Shown piece after piece: positions 8,132-16,341 of a stretch of DNA of 18,456 bases (positions are counted from its first letter, which is position 1; each line of letters starts with the position of its first letter). Under the pieces are notes generated by a model. That model was not told the DNA's origin and did no database searches. It saw nothing but the letters and a program-made list of their open reading frames with translations. The DNA comes from Aquisalimonas sp. (GTDB taxonomy: Bacteria > Pseudomonadota > Gammaproteobacteria > Nitrococcales > Aquisalimonadaceae): positions 1 to 18,456 of the forward strand of contig SLMR01000072.1 of NCBI GenBank assembly GCA_007133445.1, written 5' to 3'. Position numbers and translations under genes: made by a program.

Positions 8132-8548
8132 TCAGTGGTCCGCGGCCGCGTCCTGCCGCGCCTCCATGGGCGGCACTTCCCTGGGCCGTCTGTTGCCGTC
8201 CATGGCCACGTAGGTGAATACCCCGTCGGTGACCAGTAGTCGCTCACGGGCCCCGCCACCACGCAGCACCCAGGCCTGCACGTCCACCGTCATGGATGTC
8301 CGGCCGACGCGCTGCAGCGTGGCGTAACAGCACAGTACGTCACCCACGTACACGGGCAGATGGAACTTCATGGACTCCACCGCTACCGTGGCGACGCGAC
8401 TGCCCGCATGCTCCGCCGCCAGCAGGCTGCCGCCCACATCCATCTGCGACAGCAGCCAGCCGCCGAAGATGTCACCGGACGGATTGGTGTCCGCCGGCAT
8501 GGCCAGCGTGCGCAGCATGAGTTCGCCAGTCGGTGTTTCCGGGGCCAT
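8132..8548 (-). CDS. yciA: YciA-type acyl-CoA thioesterase (hotdog fold)
   Basis: A 138-residue hotdog thioesterase that hydrolyses acyl-CoA to free acid and CoA; YciA enzymes have broad chain-length range including short acyl-CoAs. The hallmark block NPSGDIFGGWLLSQMDVGG (22-40) contains the catalytic Asp at D37, matching the NxNGDIFGGWxMSQMDxGG signature. VESMKFHLPVYVGD is also typical. The frame is open for 40 more codons upstream, but ATG 8548 has AAGGA about seven bases before it and gives the usual family length. It is the first gene of the leftward operon ahead of ilvA, with a TACAAT -10-like box about 40 bases upstream. Confidence 0.92.
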   Translation of the reverse strand: MAPETPTGELMLRTLAMPADTNPSGDIFGGWLLSQMDVGGSLLAAEHAGSRVATVAVESMKFHLPVYVGDVLCCYATLQRVGRTSMTVDVQAWVLRGGGARERLLVTDGVFTYVAMDGNRRPREVPPMEARQDAAADH

Positions 8549-8588
8549 GCGCAGGTATCCTTCGTGATGGTGAACGCGTGTCCGTGTC

Positions 8589-8594
8589 ATTGTA
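8589..8594 (-). promoter_or_regulatory. Candidate -10 box for the yciA-ilvA-MFS-gloA operon
   Basis: Read leftward, TACAAT (5 of 6 to TATAAT) lies about 40 bases before the yciA ATG in the 134-bp gap to the divergent protease gene. No good TTGACA-like -35 is seen at 16-18 bases upstream, so an activator or a weak promoter is possible. Confidence 0.4.
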
Positions 8595-8682
8595 ACGAAA
8601 GCATCGCTCCGGGACCGCTGCGCTTGCATCGGCCCGGTGGGTTGGCGACCCTGGCTCTGCGTCTTCACCCCGGAGTTCCGCC

Positions 8683-9867
8683 GTGCCCGTGTCCCGTCGT
8701 TGTCTGACTCTGCTCTGCTGCTGCCTGCTGGCGGGCCTCACTGCCTGTGCCACGGGGCCCGAGCGCACGCCGGCGCCGGAGCTGCTGGATCAGGTGCCGA
8801 TTCCTTTCACGGAAGGGGTCCCCGTGGAGCAGGAGCGGCCGCCATTGCGGACCGAGGGGCTCGGCGAGGCCGAGCTCGGTGCGGTGACCCTTTATCGCGA
8901 CAGTATCCGCGGCGTGGTCAACATCACCTCACTGAGCGCCTTTCGCACCCGCTTTGGTGGTGTTGTTCCTGGTGGCGGCACGGGTAGCGGCTTTATCATC
9001 GATCAGCGCGGCATCGTCGTGACCAACCACCACGTGGTCGAAGGCGGGCAGCGCCTGATCGTCACCCTGCACGATGGCAGTCACTATCGCGCCAGCGTGG
9101 TGGGGACCGACCCGGAACTGGACCTGGCCGTGCTGCGCTTCGACCCCCAGGGCCGTGAACTCACTACCCTGCGCAAGGGCAACAGTGACCACCTGCAGGT
9201 GGGGCAGGACGTGTTTGCCCTGGGCAATCCCTTCGGCCTGGAGGGTACCCTGACCCGGGGCGTTGTCTCCGGGCTCAATCGCCCGGTGCGCATCCCCTCG
9301 GGCTTCATCATCCGGGATCTGATCCAGACCGACGCCGCGATCAATCCGGGCAATTCCGGTGGGCCGCTGCTGGATTCCCGCGGCCGGGTCGTCGGGGTGA
9401 ACACCATGATGATTTCGCCGTCTCATGGTAGCGTGGGGATTGGCATGGCAGTGCCCGTCAACGCCGTGGACCGCATCGTCGAGCAGATTCTGGCGGAGGG
9501 ACAGGTGCGGCGCGGCTGGATTGCCATCCAGGGCGTGGCACTGTCGCCGCGCCTGGCCGCCGCCGGCGGGCTGCCGGTGAACCAGGGCATTCTGATCACC
9601 GCCGTTAGCCCGGGGAGCGCTGCCGCGGAGGCGGGGCTGCGTGGCGGCGACGCTGACCGCATGCTGCGTTATGGCCCGCACCGGGTGCCCCAGGGCGGCG
9701 ATGTACTGCTGGAAGTCAACGGCGAGCGCGTCACCGGCGTCGCCGACCTGCTCGCCAGTCTGGAGGCGACCCGCCCCGGTGACGAGGCCGACCTCACACT
9801 GCTGCGAAACGGTCAACGTCGGCAGGTCAGTGTTACGTTGACGGAACGACCGGACGCGCGCCGATGA
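8683..9867 (+). CDS. HtrA/DegP-like serine protease, predicted lipoprotein with one PDZ domain
   Basis: A 394-residue S1C-family protease with GTG start (CGGAG eight bases upstream). The N-terminus is a lipoprotein signal: MPVSRRCLTLL..., lipobox LTAC, with Cys22 lipidated. Residue +2 is Ala, so Lol sorting predicts the outer membrane with the enzyme in the periplasm. A proline-rich linker of about 50 residues precedes the trypsin-like domain. Triad: His117 (TNHHVV), Asp147 (LDLAVLR), Ser225 (GNSGGPLL). A single PDZ domain follows, about 278-390, with the AGLRGG...GGDVLLEVNG pattern seen in bacterial trypsin-like peptidases. DegP and DegQ are soluble with two PDZ domains and DegS is inner-membrane anchored, so this is a different arrangement. 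Likely role: periplasmic protein quality control or outer-membrane stress. It is divergent from yciA and 76 bases upstream of the Bax-like gene. Confidence 0.92.
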   Translation: MPVSRRCLTLLCCCLLAGLTACATGPERTPAPELLDQVPIPFTEGVPVEQERPPLRTEGLGEAELGAVTLYRDSIRGVVNITSLSAFRTRFGGVVPGGGTGSGFIIDQRGIVVTNHHVVEGGQRLIVTLHDGSHYRASVVGTDPELDLAVLRFDPQGRELTTLRKGNSDHLQVGQDVFALGNPFGLEGTLTRGVVSGLNRPVRIPSGFIIRDLIQTDAAINPGNSGGPLLDSRGRVVGVNTMMISPSHGSVGIGMAVPVNAVDRIVEQILAEGQVRRGWIAIQGVALSPRLAAAGGLPVNQGILITAVSPGSAAAEAGLRGGDADRMLRYGPHRVPQGGDVLLEVNGERVTGVADLLASLEATRPGDEADLTLLRNGQRRQVSVTLTERPDARR

Positions 9868-9943
9868 CTGCGCGCCGACCCGCGCCTGTGATGCGCCCCG
9901 GCTGACGGTGGCGCCAGGACCCTGAGAGAGGATTCCGCAAATC

Positions 9944-10996
9944 ATGACTGAAAACCGGAGCGATAGCTTCCCCTGGTGGCAAAGCCGGCGGGTGCGCCTG
10001 TTGGGTGGTGCCGCACTGGGGATTGCGGCAACGGTGCTGATTGCCGGCTGGATGTTGCTGCAGCAGCGTGAGACTCCGCCACCGGCGGCGCTGATCGACG
10101 AGGACGAGGAACTGCCGGAGGAGATTCCGGAGCTGCCCGCCGACATTACCTACGGTGAACGCCAGGACATTCTGCCGCCCATGGTCCGCATTGAAGCGGA
10201 GTCCGTGGCGGACCTGGAACTGGCTTTCGAGAGGTTCGGCTACCAGTGGCCGCCTGGCGGCGAAGTGCCGGCGCTATCCGTGGTCAGCTTTCCGCCCCTG
10301 GGCGATCTGACCGTGGATGAGCGTCGCGCCGTATTCTTCCGCACCCTGCTGCCCCTGGTGGTGGCCGAGAACCAGATCATGCTTGCCACCCGGGAGGCCA
10401 TTGCCGACGCCTACGCCGACGGCAGCATCGATTCCGATTCCCGGGAGGAGCGCCTGCTCCAGACACTGGCATCGCGGTTCCGCGTGGACGGTGACGTGAA
10501 CGACGCCGCATTCCGGGACGAGCTGCTGCGTCGGGTGGACGTGGTGCCGCCAAGCATGGCGCTGGCCCAGGCCGCCAACGAGAGTGGCTGGGGCCAGTCC
10601 CGGTTCACGCGGGAGGCCAACAACCTGTTCGGTGTCTGGACCTGGCAGGAGGATCGCGGCATCGTACCCGAGCGCCGCGCCGCGGGGGCAACGCATTTTG
10701 TGCGCGTGTTCCCGGATTTACGCGCCTCGGTGCGCAATTATCTCTATACGATCAACGTGGGTAACGCCTACAGCGGGCTGCGTGACGTGCGCGAAAACCT
10801 GCGAGCTCGTGGCGAAGCCCTGACCGGGATGCGGTTGGCGGAGGGGCTGGAGCAGTACTCCGAACGCGGAGAGGCGTACGTCGCCGAGATTCAGAGCATG
10901 ATCCGCAGCAATCAGCTGGAAGAGATGGAGACACCGGAACTGGTTCCGGTAGACGTTCAGCGGCTGCTGGAGGCTCCGGTCGACCCCCTGAACTGA
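9944..10996 (+). CDS. Membrane-anchored Bax-like glucosaminidase-domain protein
   Basis: A 350-residue protein with one N-terminal membrane helix (about 17-38) and no obvious cleavage site. An acidic, proline-rich linker follows (IDEDEELPEEIPELP), then a C-terminal domain resembling E. coli Bax and GH73-type beta-N-acetylglucosaminidases. The key block is VPPSMALAQAANESGWGQS (201-219), with Glu213 the likely catalytic acid, then NNLFGVWTW. The DERRAVFFRTLLPLVVAEN stretch (125-143) is the Bax-family conserved lead-in. It probably trims peptidoglycan in the periplasm while tethered to the inner membrane. The start is ATG 9944 with GAGAGGA upstream. It follows the HtrA-like lipoprotein gene, so the pair could be a small envelope-maintenance unit. 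Confidence 0.87.
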   Translation: MTENRSDSFPWWQSRRVRLLGGAALGIAATVLIAGWMLLQQRETPPPAALIDEDEELPEEIPELPADITYGERQDILPPMVRIEAESVADLELAFERFGYQWPPGGEVPALSVVSFPPLGDLTVDERRAVFFRTLLPLVVAENQIMLATREAIADAYADGSIDSDSREERLLQTLASRFRVDGDVNDAAFRDELLRRVDVVPPSMALAQAANESGWGQSRFTREANNLFGVWTWQEDRGIVPERRAAGATHFVRVFPDLRASVRNYLYTINVGNAYSGLRDVRENLRARGEALTGMRLAEGLEQYSERGEAYVAEIQSMIRSNQLEEMETPELVPVDVQRLLEAPVDPLN

Positions 10997-11101
10997 ACGG
11001 ATCTGGCGCCGGGGACTCAAAGAGAACGCGGGACTTGCTCAGCGCTTCCTCAGCCACCTGCAATCCGAGCCAGGCCAGATCTCCGGGAGGTCCTTGTCTT
11101 G

Positions 11102-12187
11102 ATGTTGCTGCGACGGCCTTCCGGACTTCCCCGGTCATGCCTGTTGGTTCTTGCCGCCATGCTGGTTCTGCCGGGTTGTGATGGCGACTCGGGCACCACC
11201 AGCGAACCCGAGGGAGATGATCCCACGACGCCCGTCGCAGCCGCCGAGGTTCAGCCTCGGGAGCTGGCGCGGGAGTTGTCCATGGCCGCCACGGTCCAGC
11301 CCCGGGTGCGGATCCGCCTTGCCAGCCGTGCCCACGGTACCCTCGATGAAGTCCACCCCGAGATCGGCGACTCGGTGGCCGAGGGTGATGTGCTGGCGCG
11401 GCTTGACGTCTCCGAGGAGCAGGCGGAGCTGGACCGGGCGCGTGCGCAGGAGGAGGATGCCCGTCGCCAGTACGAGCGCACCCGTGAGCTGCGTGCGGAT
11501 GGCGTGGCCAGCGCCGCGGAACTCCAGCGCGACGAGGTGCTGCTGGAAGTCGCGGAAAGCGAGCGTCGGCTGTGGCAGAGCCGGGTGGCGTTCGGGGAAG
11601 TCCGGGCGCCCCGGGATGCGGTGATCACGGCCCGTTACGTCGAGCCCGGAGAAGCGGTGGATGCCCGGCAGACGCTGTTCGAACTGGCGGCCATGGACGA
11701 GTTGGTGCTGCGGCCAGGCGTGAGTGAGCTGGACGTGACCCACCTGTTGCCGGGCATGGAGGTGCCGGTCCGGCTGGATGCCCTGCCCGGCAATACCGTG
11801 GACGCGGAAATCCGGCGCATCTTTCCCATGGCGGCAGTCGACAGCCGGCTCGTCACCGTGGAGATTGCGCTGCCGGACGACGCCTTCGAACAGGGGGTTC
11901 GCCCCGGTTACCTGGCGCGTGTCCGTATGGCGATCGACGAGCGGGAGGGGGTACTGGCCGTCCCTGTGGACGCCGTGGGCGAGCGCGACGGCCAGCCGGT
12001 GGTGCTCGTCATCGATGATGATCGCCTGGTCCAGCGCGCGGTGGAGCCAGGCGTCAGCCGCGGGCGCTGGACGGAGATCCTGTCCGGCCTGGACGAAGGT
12101 GATGTCGTGCTCGCCAGCAATCCCGGTGAACTCCAGGAAGGCGATGCGGTGCGCATCGTCACCTGGCGCGGCAGTGAGCCCGAATAA
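11102..12187 (+). CDS. RND efflux periplasmic adaptor (membrane fusion protein), lipoprotein
   Basis: A 361-residue adaptor that links an RND pump to an outer-membrane channel. It has a lipoprotein signal ending LPGC with lipidated Cys26. Asp follows at +2, the Lol-avoidance residue, predicting inner-membrane anchoring as usual for RND adaptors. Barrel-sandwich/lipoyl halves lie around residues 70-100 (RIRLASRAHGTLDEV... GDVLARLD) and 160-190 (VRAPRDAVITARYVEPGE). They flank a short coiled hairpin of charged residues (about 101-155). A beta-barrel and membrane-proximal domain follow. The start is ATG 11102; a TTG three bases upstream (11099) is better spaced from GGGAGG and could be the real start. 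The permease begins immediately after its TAA. No outer-membrane channel gene is present, so a TolC-like partner elsewhere is implied. Confidence 0.92.
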   Translation: MLLRRPSGLPRSCLLVLAAMLVLPGCDGDSGTTSEPEGDDPTTPVAAAEVQPRELARELSMAATVQPRVRIRLASRAHGTLDEVHPEIGDSVAEGDVLARLDVSEEQAELDRARAQEEDARRQYERTRELRADGVASAAELQRDEVLLEVAESERRLWQSRVAFGEVRAPRDAVITARYVEPGEAVDARQTLFELAAMDELVLRPGVSELDVTHLLPGMEVPVRLDALPGNTVDAEIRRIFPMAAVDSRLVTVEIALPDDAFEQGVRPGYLARVRMAIDEREGVLAVPVDAVGERDGQPVVLVIDDDRLVQRAVEPGVSRGRWTEILSGLDEGDVVLASNPGELQEGDAVRIVTWRGSEPE

Positions 12188-12193
12188 GTGGTG

Positions 12194-15100
12194 ATGGAAC
12201 GTATCACGCGCTACCGGCGCAGCCCGGCCAATGCCGCCATTCGGCGGCCAGTGGGAACGCTGGCCCTGGCGTCGGTGGTTTTCGTTCTGGGCCTGTTCTT
12301 TCTGGACCGCCTGCCGGTGGATCTGCTGCCCCATGTGGAATACCCGCAGATCCGCGTGACCGTGAACTATCCGGGCACCGCGCCGGAGGTTATGGAAGAG
12401 CAGGTCACCCGGGTGCTCGAACGGCAGCTGGCCGCCACGGAGAATCTGGTTACCATCGACAGCCGGGCTTCCCAGGGGCGTACCAACGTCAATCTCATCT
12501 TCGAATACGGCACCGATCTGGACGTTGCCCTGCAGGATGCCTCCCGCTACCTGGAGCTGGCGCGCACCCAGTTGCCGGTGGGTATCGAACCGCCGCGGCT
12601 ATACAAGTTCGATGCCGCCCAGGATGCCGTGTGGCAGGCCGGATTCAGTTCCAGCGTGCGCTCCGAGGTGGAGGTGCGGGACTGGGTGGACACCGAACTG
12701 ATCCCGCAGCTGATCGCCATTCACGGTGTCTCCGGCGTGGAGGCGGCCGGCGGCCAGGAGCGGGAAATGGAGGTGATCCTCGACCAGACCCGGTTGCGCT
12801 CCTACGGCATGGGGTTCGCCGACGTGGTGGACGCCCTGGCCATGGAGAATGCCGATATCGCCGCCGGCTGGGTGACCTCCGAGACCTTTGACGTCATGGC
12901 CAAGACCGACGGCCTGTTCACCGGCCCGGATGACATCCGCGACGTGCTGCTGCCCATGCCTGCGAATCAGTCGCAGCATGTGCGCGTCTCCGACGTGGCG
13001 GAAGTTCGCGACGGCCATCGGGAGCCTCGGGTCCTGGCGCGCCTCAACGGCGTCAGTGCGGCGCAGGTCTCCGCATTCAAGCTGCCCGAGGCCAACACCG
13101 TCGAGGTAGTGGACGACCTCAATGCCACCCTGGGTCGCCTGGAGCGCAGTGGCTTCATTCCCGAGGACATCGACTACCAGCTCACCCACGACCCGTCCTA
13201 CTTCGTTCGCGGCGCAGTGGGCGCCGTGGGCACTGCTGCCGTGCTTGGCGGCACCCTGGCGATGCTGATGGTGCTGCTGTTTCTGGGCAGCCTGCGCAAG
13301 GCCTTCGTGATTGGCCTGTCCATACCCATCGCCGTCATGGCCACGTTCGCGATGATGGGCGCCAGTGGCCTGACCCTGAACGTGATCAGCCTGGGGGGGC
13401 TGGCGCTGGGCGTGGGCCTGCTGCTGGACAACGCCATCGTGATGCTGGAGAACATCTCCCGCCATCAGAACAAGTTGGGGAAGGCCTCCCGCGATGCCGC
13501 GCACGATGGCTCCCGGGAGGTCATTTCCGCGATCACCGCCGGCACTGCCACCAACCTGGCGGCGGTGCTGCCGTTCCTGTTGGTCACCGGTATTGCAGCG
13601 CTGATCTTCCGGGAACTGATTCTCACCATCTCCTTCGCCATCGTCGCCACGCTGGCGGCTGCGGTGACGCTGGTGCCGATGCTGGCGGCGCTTCTTGGCG
13701 GCGTCCGGTTCCGCAGTCATCTTGGCAGCACGGCGCCGTTCCGGGGGTTCAACTGGCTGATCGACCGGCTGCGAAGCGGTTACCGGCGTGTCATGCCCGG
13801 GGTGCTGCGCTGGCGCTGGGGTGTGCTGGCGACGGCGGGGCTGGGGCTGGCGGTGTCTGTTCCGGTGTTCCAGGATCTCGGCACCGAGTTCCTGCCCCAG
13901 GTGGACGACGGCAACGTGGACGTGCGCCTGTTCCTGCCGCCAGGCACTTCGCCGTCGGAGACCGATGCCTACAAGCGGAAGGTGGAACGCGAACTGGCGG
14001 ACATGCCGCACGTGGACAGCATGTTCACCATTGTCGGTGGCCATTTCTCTGGCGGCATCATCAACGAGCGCCCTGCAACGGCGCGCAGCAGCGTCCAGCT
14101 CAGCCACGCCAGGGAGCGCCCGGACATGCCCGCCGGTCAATGGGTGGAAGAGGCACAGCGGCGGCTCGAGACGCTGGATATCCCCGGTGCGCGGTTCCGC
14201 GTGCGTCCGCCGCGCATCGATGGCCTGCGTTTCGCCACCTGGGGCGACGATCTCACCGTCGGCGTGGTCGGCGACGATCTGGACATCATGCGTGAGCGGG
14301 CCCGGGAGATCGTCTCGCGCCTGGATGGCATTGCCGGGCTGGAGGGGGTGGAACTGACCCGCGAGGACGAGAGCCCCATGCTCAGTATCCAGGTGGATCG
14401 GGACCGTGCGGCGGATCTGGGACTGCGTGTTTCGGAGGTGGGCCAGGCGGTCCGGCAGGCGGTGGACGGCGCGGTGCCCACCCGGTTTCTGAGCAGCAAC
14501 CAGGAGTACGACGTCCGCGTGCGCCTGCCCCGGGAGGAGGTGCAGGACACGGACACCCTGGGCGAGCTGCTGCTGTTCCGCCACAACGGCGAACCGGTCC
14601 AGCTGCGGGACGTGGCCTCCTTCAGCATGGGTGACAGCCCGGCCCACATCGAGCGGGAGAACCAGAGCCGGCTGGTGCGTGTGGGCGCCGATATCAACAC
14701 CGACGTCAACGACGTGGGCAGTATCATGGCGGAGGTGGACGAGCGTCTGGAGGGGCTGGAACTGCCTGACGGCTACAGCCTGATCTACGGCGGCCAGTGG
14801 GAGACCATCCAGGAGACGAATCGCGAGCTGGGCATGGTGATCCTGCTGGCGGTGTTCCTGGTCTTCGTGGTGCTTGCCGTGCAGTACGAGCGGCTGAGCA
14901 ATCCGCTGGTGATCATCAGCGCCGCGCCGCTGTCCATGATCGGCGTCACCGCAATCCTCTGGGCGACCGGCACCATTGTCTCCGCGCCGGTGCTGATCGG
15001 CATGATCCTGCTGATCGGGATCGTCGTGAACAACGCCATCCTGCTGGTGGAATACATCGAGATCGGCCGGCGCAACCACGGGTTCTCGGTGGCCCGGGCC

Positions 15101-15364
15101 ACGGTGGCCGCCGGTGGCCTGCGGCTGCGGCCCATCCTGATGACCACGTTGACAACCGTGCTGGGAATGGCGCCGCTGGCCGTGGGCATGGGGGCCGGTA
15201 CGGAGATCATGCAGCCGATGGCAGTTGCCGTGATCGGCGGGTTGCTCATGGGCATGCTGCTGACGCTGGTGGTGGTACCGTGTCTGTACCTGGTCATTGA
15301 CGGAGTCGCCATGCGTCTCAAGGGCTGGCTCACCGGGCGCGGTCCCGAGGCGGCGTGCGCATAG
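12194..15364 (+). CDS. RND efflux permease, 12 TM (HAE1-like)
   Basis: A proton-driven inner-membrane exporter of about 1,056 residues, the usual RND size. TM1 is near residues 20-42, TM2-6 about 340-505, TM7 about 540-557 and TM8-12 about 877-1040. The two large periplasmic loops between hold the porter and docking domains (DLLPHVEYPQIRVTVNYPG; TEFLPQVDDGNV...LPPGTSP). TM4 reads LLLDNAIVMLEN: one Asp of the AcrB D407/D408 pair is present, the second is Asn. TM10 reads VVNNAILLVEYI, with Asn where AcrB has Lys940; both variants are common outside the AcrB clade. Substrate is unknown. The ATG at 12194 was taken; GTG at 12188 directly abutting the adaptor stop is an alternative two codons longer. 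The pair is surely co-translated. Confidence 0.94.
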   Translation: MERITRYRRSPANAAIRRPVGTLALASVVFVLGLFFLDRLPVDLLPHVEYPQIRVTVNYPGTAPEVMEEQVTRVLERQLAATENLVTIDSRASQGRTNVNLIFEYGTDLDVALQDASRYLELARTQLPVGIEPPRLYKFDAAQDAVWQAGFSSSVRSEVEVRDWVDTELIPQLIAIHGVSGVEAAGGQEREMEVILDQTRLRSYGMGFADVVDALAMENADIAAGWVTSETFDVMAKTDGLFTGPDDIRDVLLPMPANQSQHVRVSDVAEVRDGHREPRVLARLNGVSAAQVSAFKLPEANTVEVVDDLNATLGRLERSGFIPEDIDYQLTHDPSYFVRGAVGAVGTAAVLGGTLAMLMVLLFLGSLRKAFVIGLSIPIAVMATFAMMGASGLTLNVISLGGLALGVGLLLDNAIVMLENISRHQNKLGKASRDAAHDGSREVISAITAGTATNLAAVLPFLLVTGIAALIFRELILTISFAIVATLAAAVTLVPMLAALLGGVRFRSHLGSTAPFRGFNWLIDRLRSGYRRVMPGVLRWRWGVLATAGLGLAVSVPVFQDLGTEFLPQVDDGNVDVRLFLPPGTSPSETDAYKRKVERELADMPHVDSMFTIVGGHFSGGIINERPATARSSVQLSHARERPDMPAGQWVEEAQRRLETLDIPGARFRVRPPRIDGLRFATWGDDLTVGVVGDDLDIMRERAREIVSRLDGIAGLEGVELTREDESPMLSIQVDRDRAADLGLRVSEVGQAVRQAVDGAVPTRFLSSNQEYDVRVRLPREEVQDTDTLGELLLFRHNGEPVQLRDVASFSMGDSPAHIERENQSRLVRVGADINTDVNDVGSIMAEVDERLEGLELPDGYSLIYGGQWETIQETNRELGMVILLAVFLVFVVLAVQYERLSNPLVIISAAPLSMIGVTAILWATGTIVSAPVLIGMILLIGIVVNNAILLVEYIEIGRRNHGFSVARATVAAGGLRLRPILMTTLTTVLGMAPLAVGMGAGTEIMQPMAVAVIGGLLMGMLLTLVVVPCLYLVIDGVAMRLKGWLTGRGPEAACA

Positions 15365-15415
15365 GCGATCTCCCTGATCGGGTGCGTGCGGACACGGCAA
15401 CGGGAGAAAGGGCGG

Positions 15416-16321
15416 ATGCCGCTGACAATGGCGAAGGACACCATCACGGTGTTCACCGGCACCGTGCGCCTGTGGCTGGAGCGCAACGCCTTTGCCTATG
15501 CCGGGGCGCTGGCGTTCTACACCCTGTTCTCTCTGGCCCCAGTGATGATCATTGCCATCGCCATCATTGGTGTGGTGCTGGGAGCCGACGCTGCCGAGGG
15601 CAAGATCGTCAGCCAGTTGCAGGGCGTTATCGGCAGTGAGGCCGCTGCGGCTGTGGAGCAGACCGTGGCCGCTTCGCGCCTGGAAGAAGCGGGCTGGTTG
15701 CCCACCCTGGTGGGCATCGCCGCGATGGTGGTCGGTGCGACCACCGTGTTCGCGCAAATGCAGCTGTCCCTGAACGCCATCTGGGGGGTGGTGGCCCGGC
15801 CGACCCGTAGTGGCCTGCTGATCCTGCTCAAGAACCGCCTGCTGTCGCTGGCGGTGGTGCTGGTGATCGGCTTCGTGATGCTCGTGTCGCTGCTGTTTAC
15901 CGTCGTGCTGCGGGCGGTCATCCGTTTCGCCGAGGAGTGGCTGCCGGTGCATGCCGGTGCCGTTGCGGTCACCGAGTTCCTCATCTCCCTGGCGCTGATC
16001 ACCCTGCTGTTTGCCATGATCTTCCGCATTCTGCCTGACGTGGTGCTGAGCTGGCGGGACGTGATCCCCGGGGCGGTGGTCACCGCCGTGCTGTTCGTGC
16101 TGGGGCGCTACATCATTGCCACCTACCTGACGCTGGCTGCTCCCGCCTCGCCCTACGGAGCTGCAGGCTCGCTGGTGTTGCTGCTGTTGTGGGTTTACTA
16201 CTCATCGTTGATCCTGTTGTTCGGGGCCGCGTTTACCAAGACTCTGCTGCTGCATCGCGGTGGCCGGGTGGTGCCCCGTAACCTGGCGGTCTGCGTGCGC
16301 AATGAACTGGTAGAAGAGTAG
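15416..16321 (+). CDS. YihY/BrkB-family inner-membrane protein
   Basis: A 301-residue integral membrane protein with about six hydrophobic segments (near 28-53, 94-117, 131-160, 180-200, 206-230, 240-265). Family marks are FAYAGALAFYTLFSLAPVMIIAIA near the N-terminus, VVGATTVFAQMQLSLNAIW, and LRILPDV/WRDVIPGAVVTAVLF toward the end. The family was once annotated as ribonuclease BN by mistake; its molecular role is not established. An upstream in-frame GTG (15386) exists, but ATG 15416 is preceded nine bases earlier by GGGAG and was chosen. It lies 51 bases after the RND permease and 20 bases before the leucine dehydrogenase, so co-transcription is likely. Confidence 0.9.
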   Translation: MPLTMAKDTITVFTGTVRLWLERNAFAYAGALAFYTLFSLAPVMIIAIAIIGVVLGADAAEGKIVSQLQGVIGSEAAAAVEQTVAASRLEEAGWLPTLVGIAAMVVGATTVFAQMQLSLNAIWGVVARPTRSGLLILLKNRLLSLAVVLVIGFVMLVSLLFTVVLRAVIRFAEEWLPVHAGAVAVTEFLISLALITLLFAMIFRILPDVVLSWRDVIPGAVVTAVLFVLGRYIIATYLTLAAPASPYGAAGSLVLLLLWVYYSSLILLFGAAFTKTLLLHRGGRVVPRNLAVCVRNELVEE

Positions 16322-16341
16322 GCTGGAGCAGGGTTGCAGCC

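Noticed and set aside
11000..11081. Inverted repeat GATCTGGC / GCCAGATC flanking the gap before the RND adaptor
   Set aside because: Only 8 bases per arm with 66 bases between; too loose for a terminator or a typical operator and likely by chance.
15365..15380. Small hairpin CGATC-TCCCT-GATCG between the RND permease and the YihY-like gene
   Set aside because: A 5-bp stem without a T-run is too weak to call a terminator.
12599..15952. A very long open frame on the minus strand (about 1,100 codons) opposite the RND permease and YihY-like genes
   Set aside because: Its composition is rich in His, Gln, Asp and Arg with no domain-like segment, and it mirrors third-position GC of two well-identified genes. 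It is a high-GC antisense shadow.
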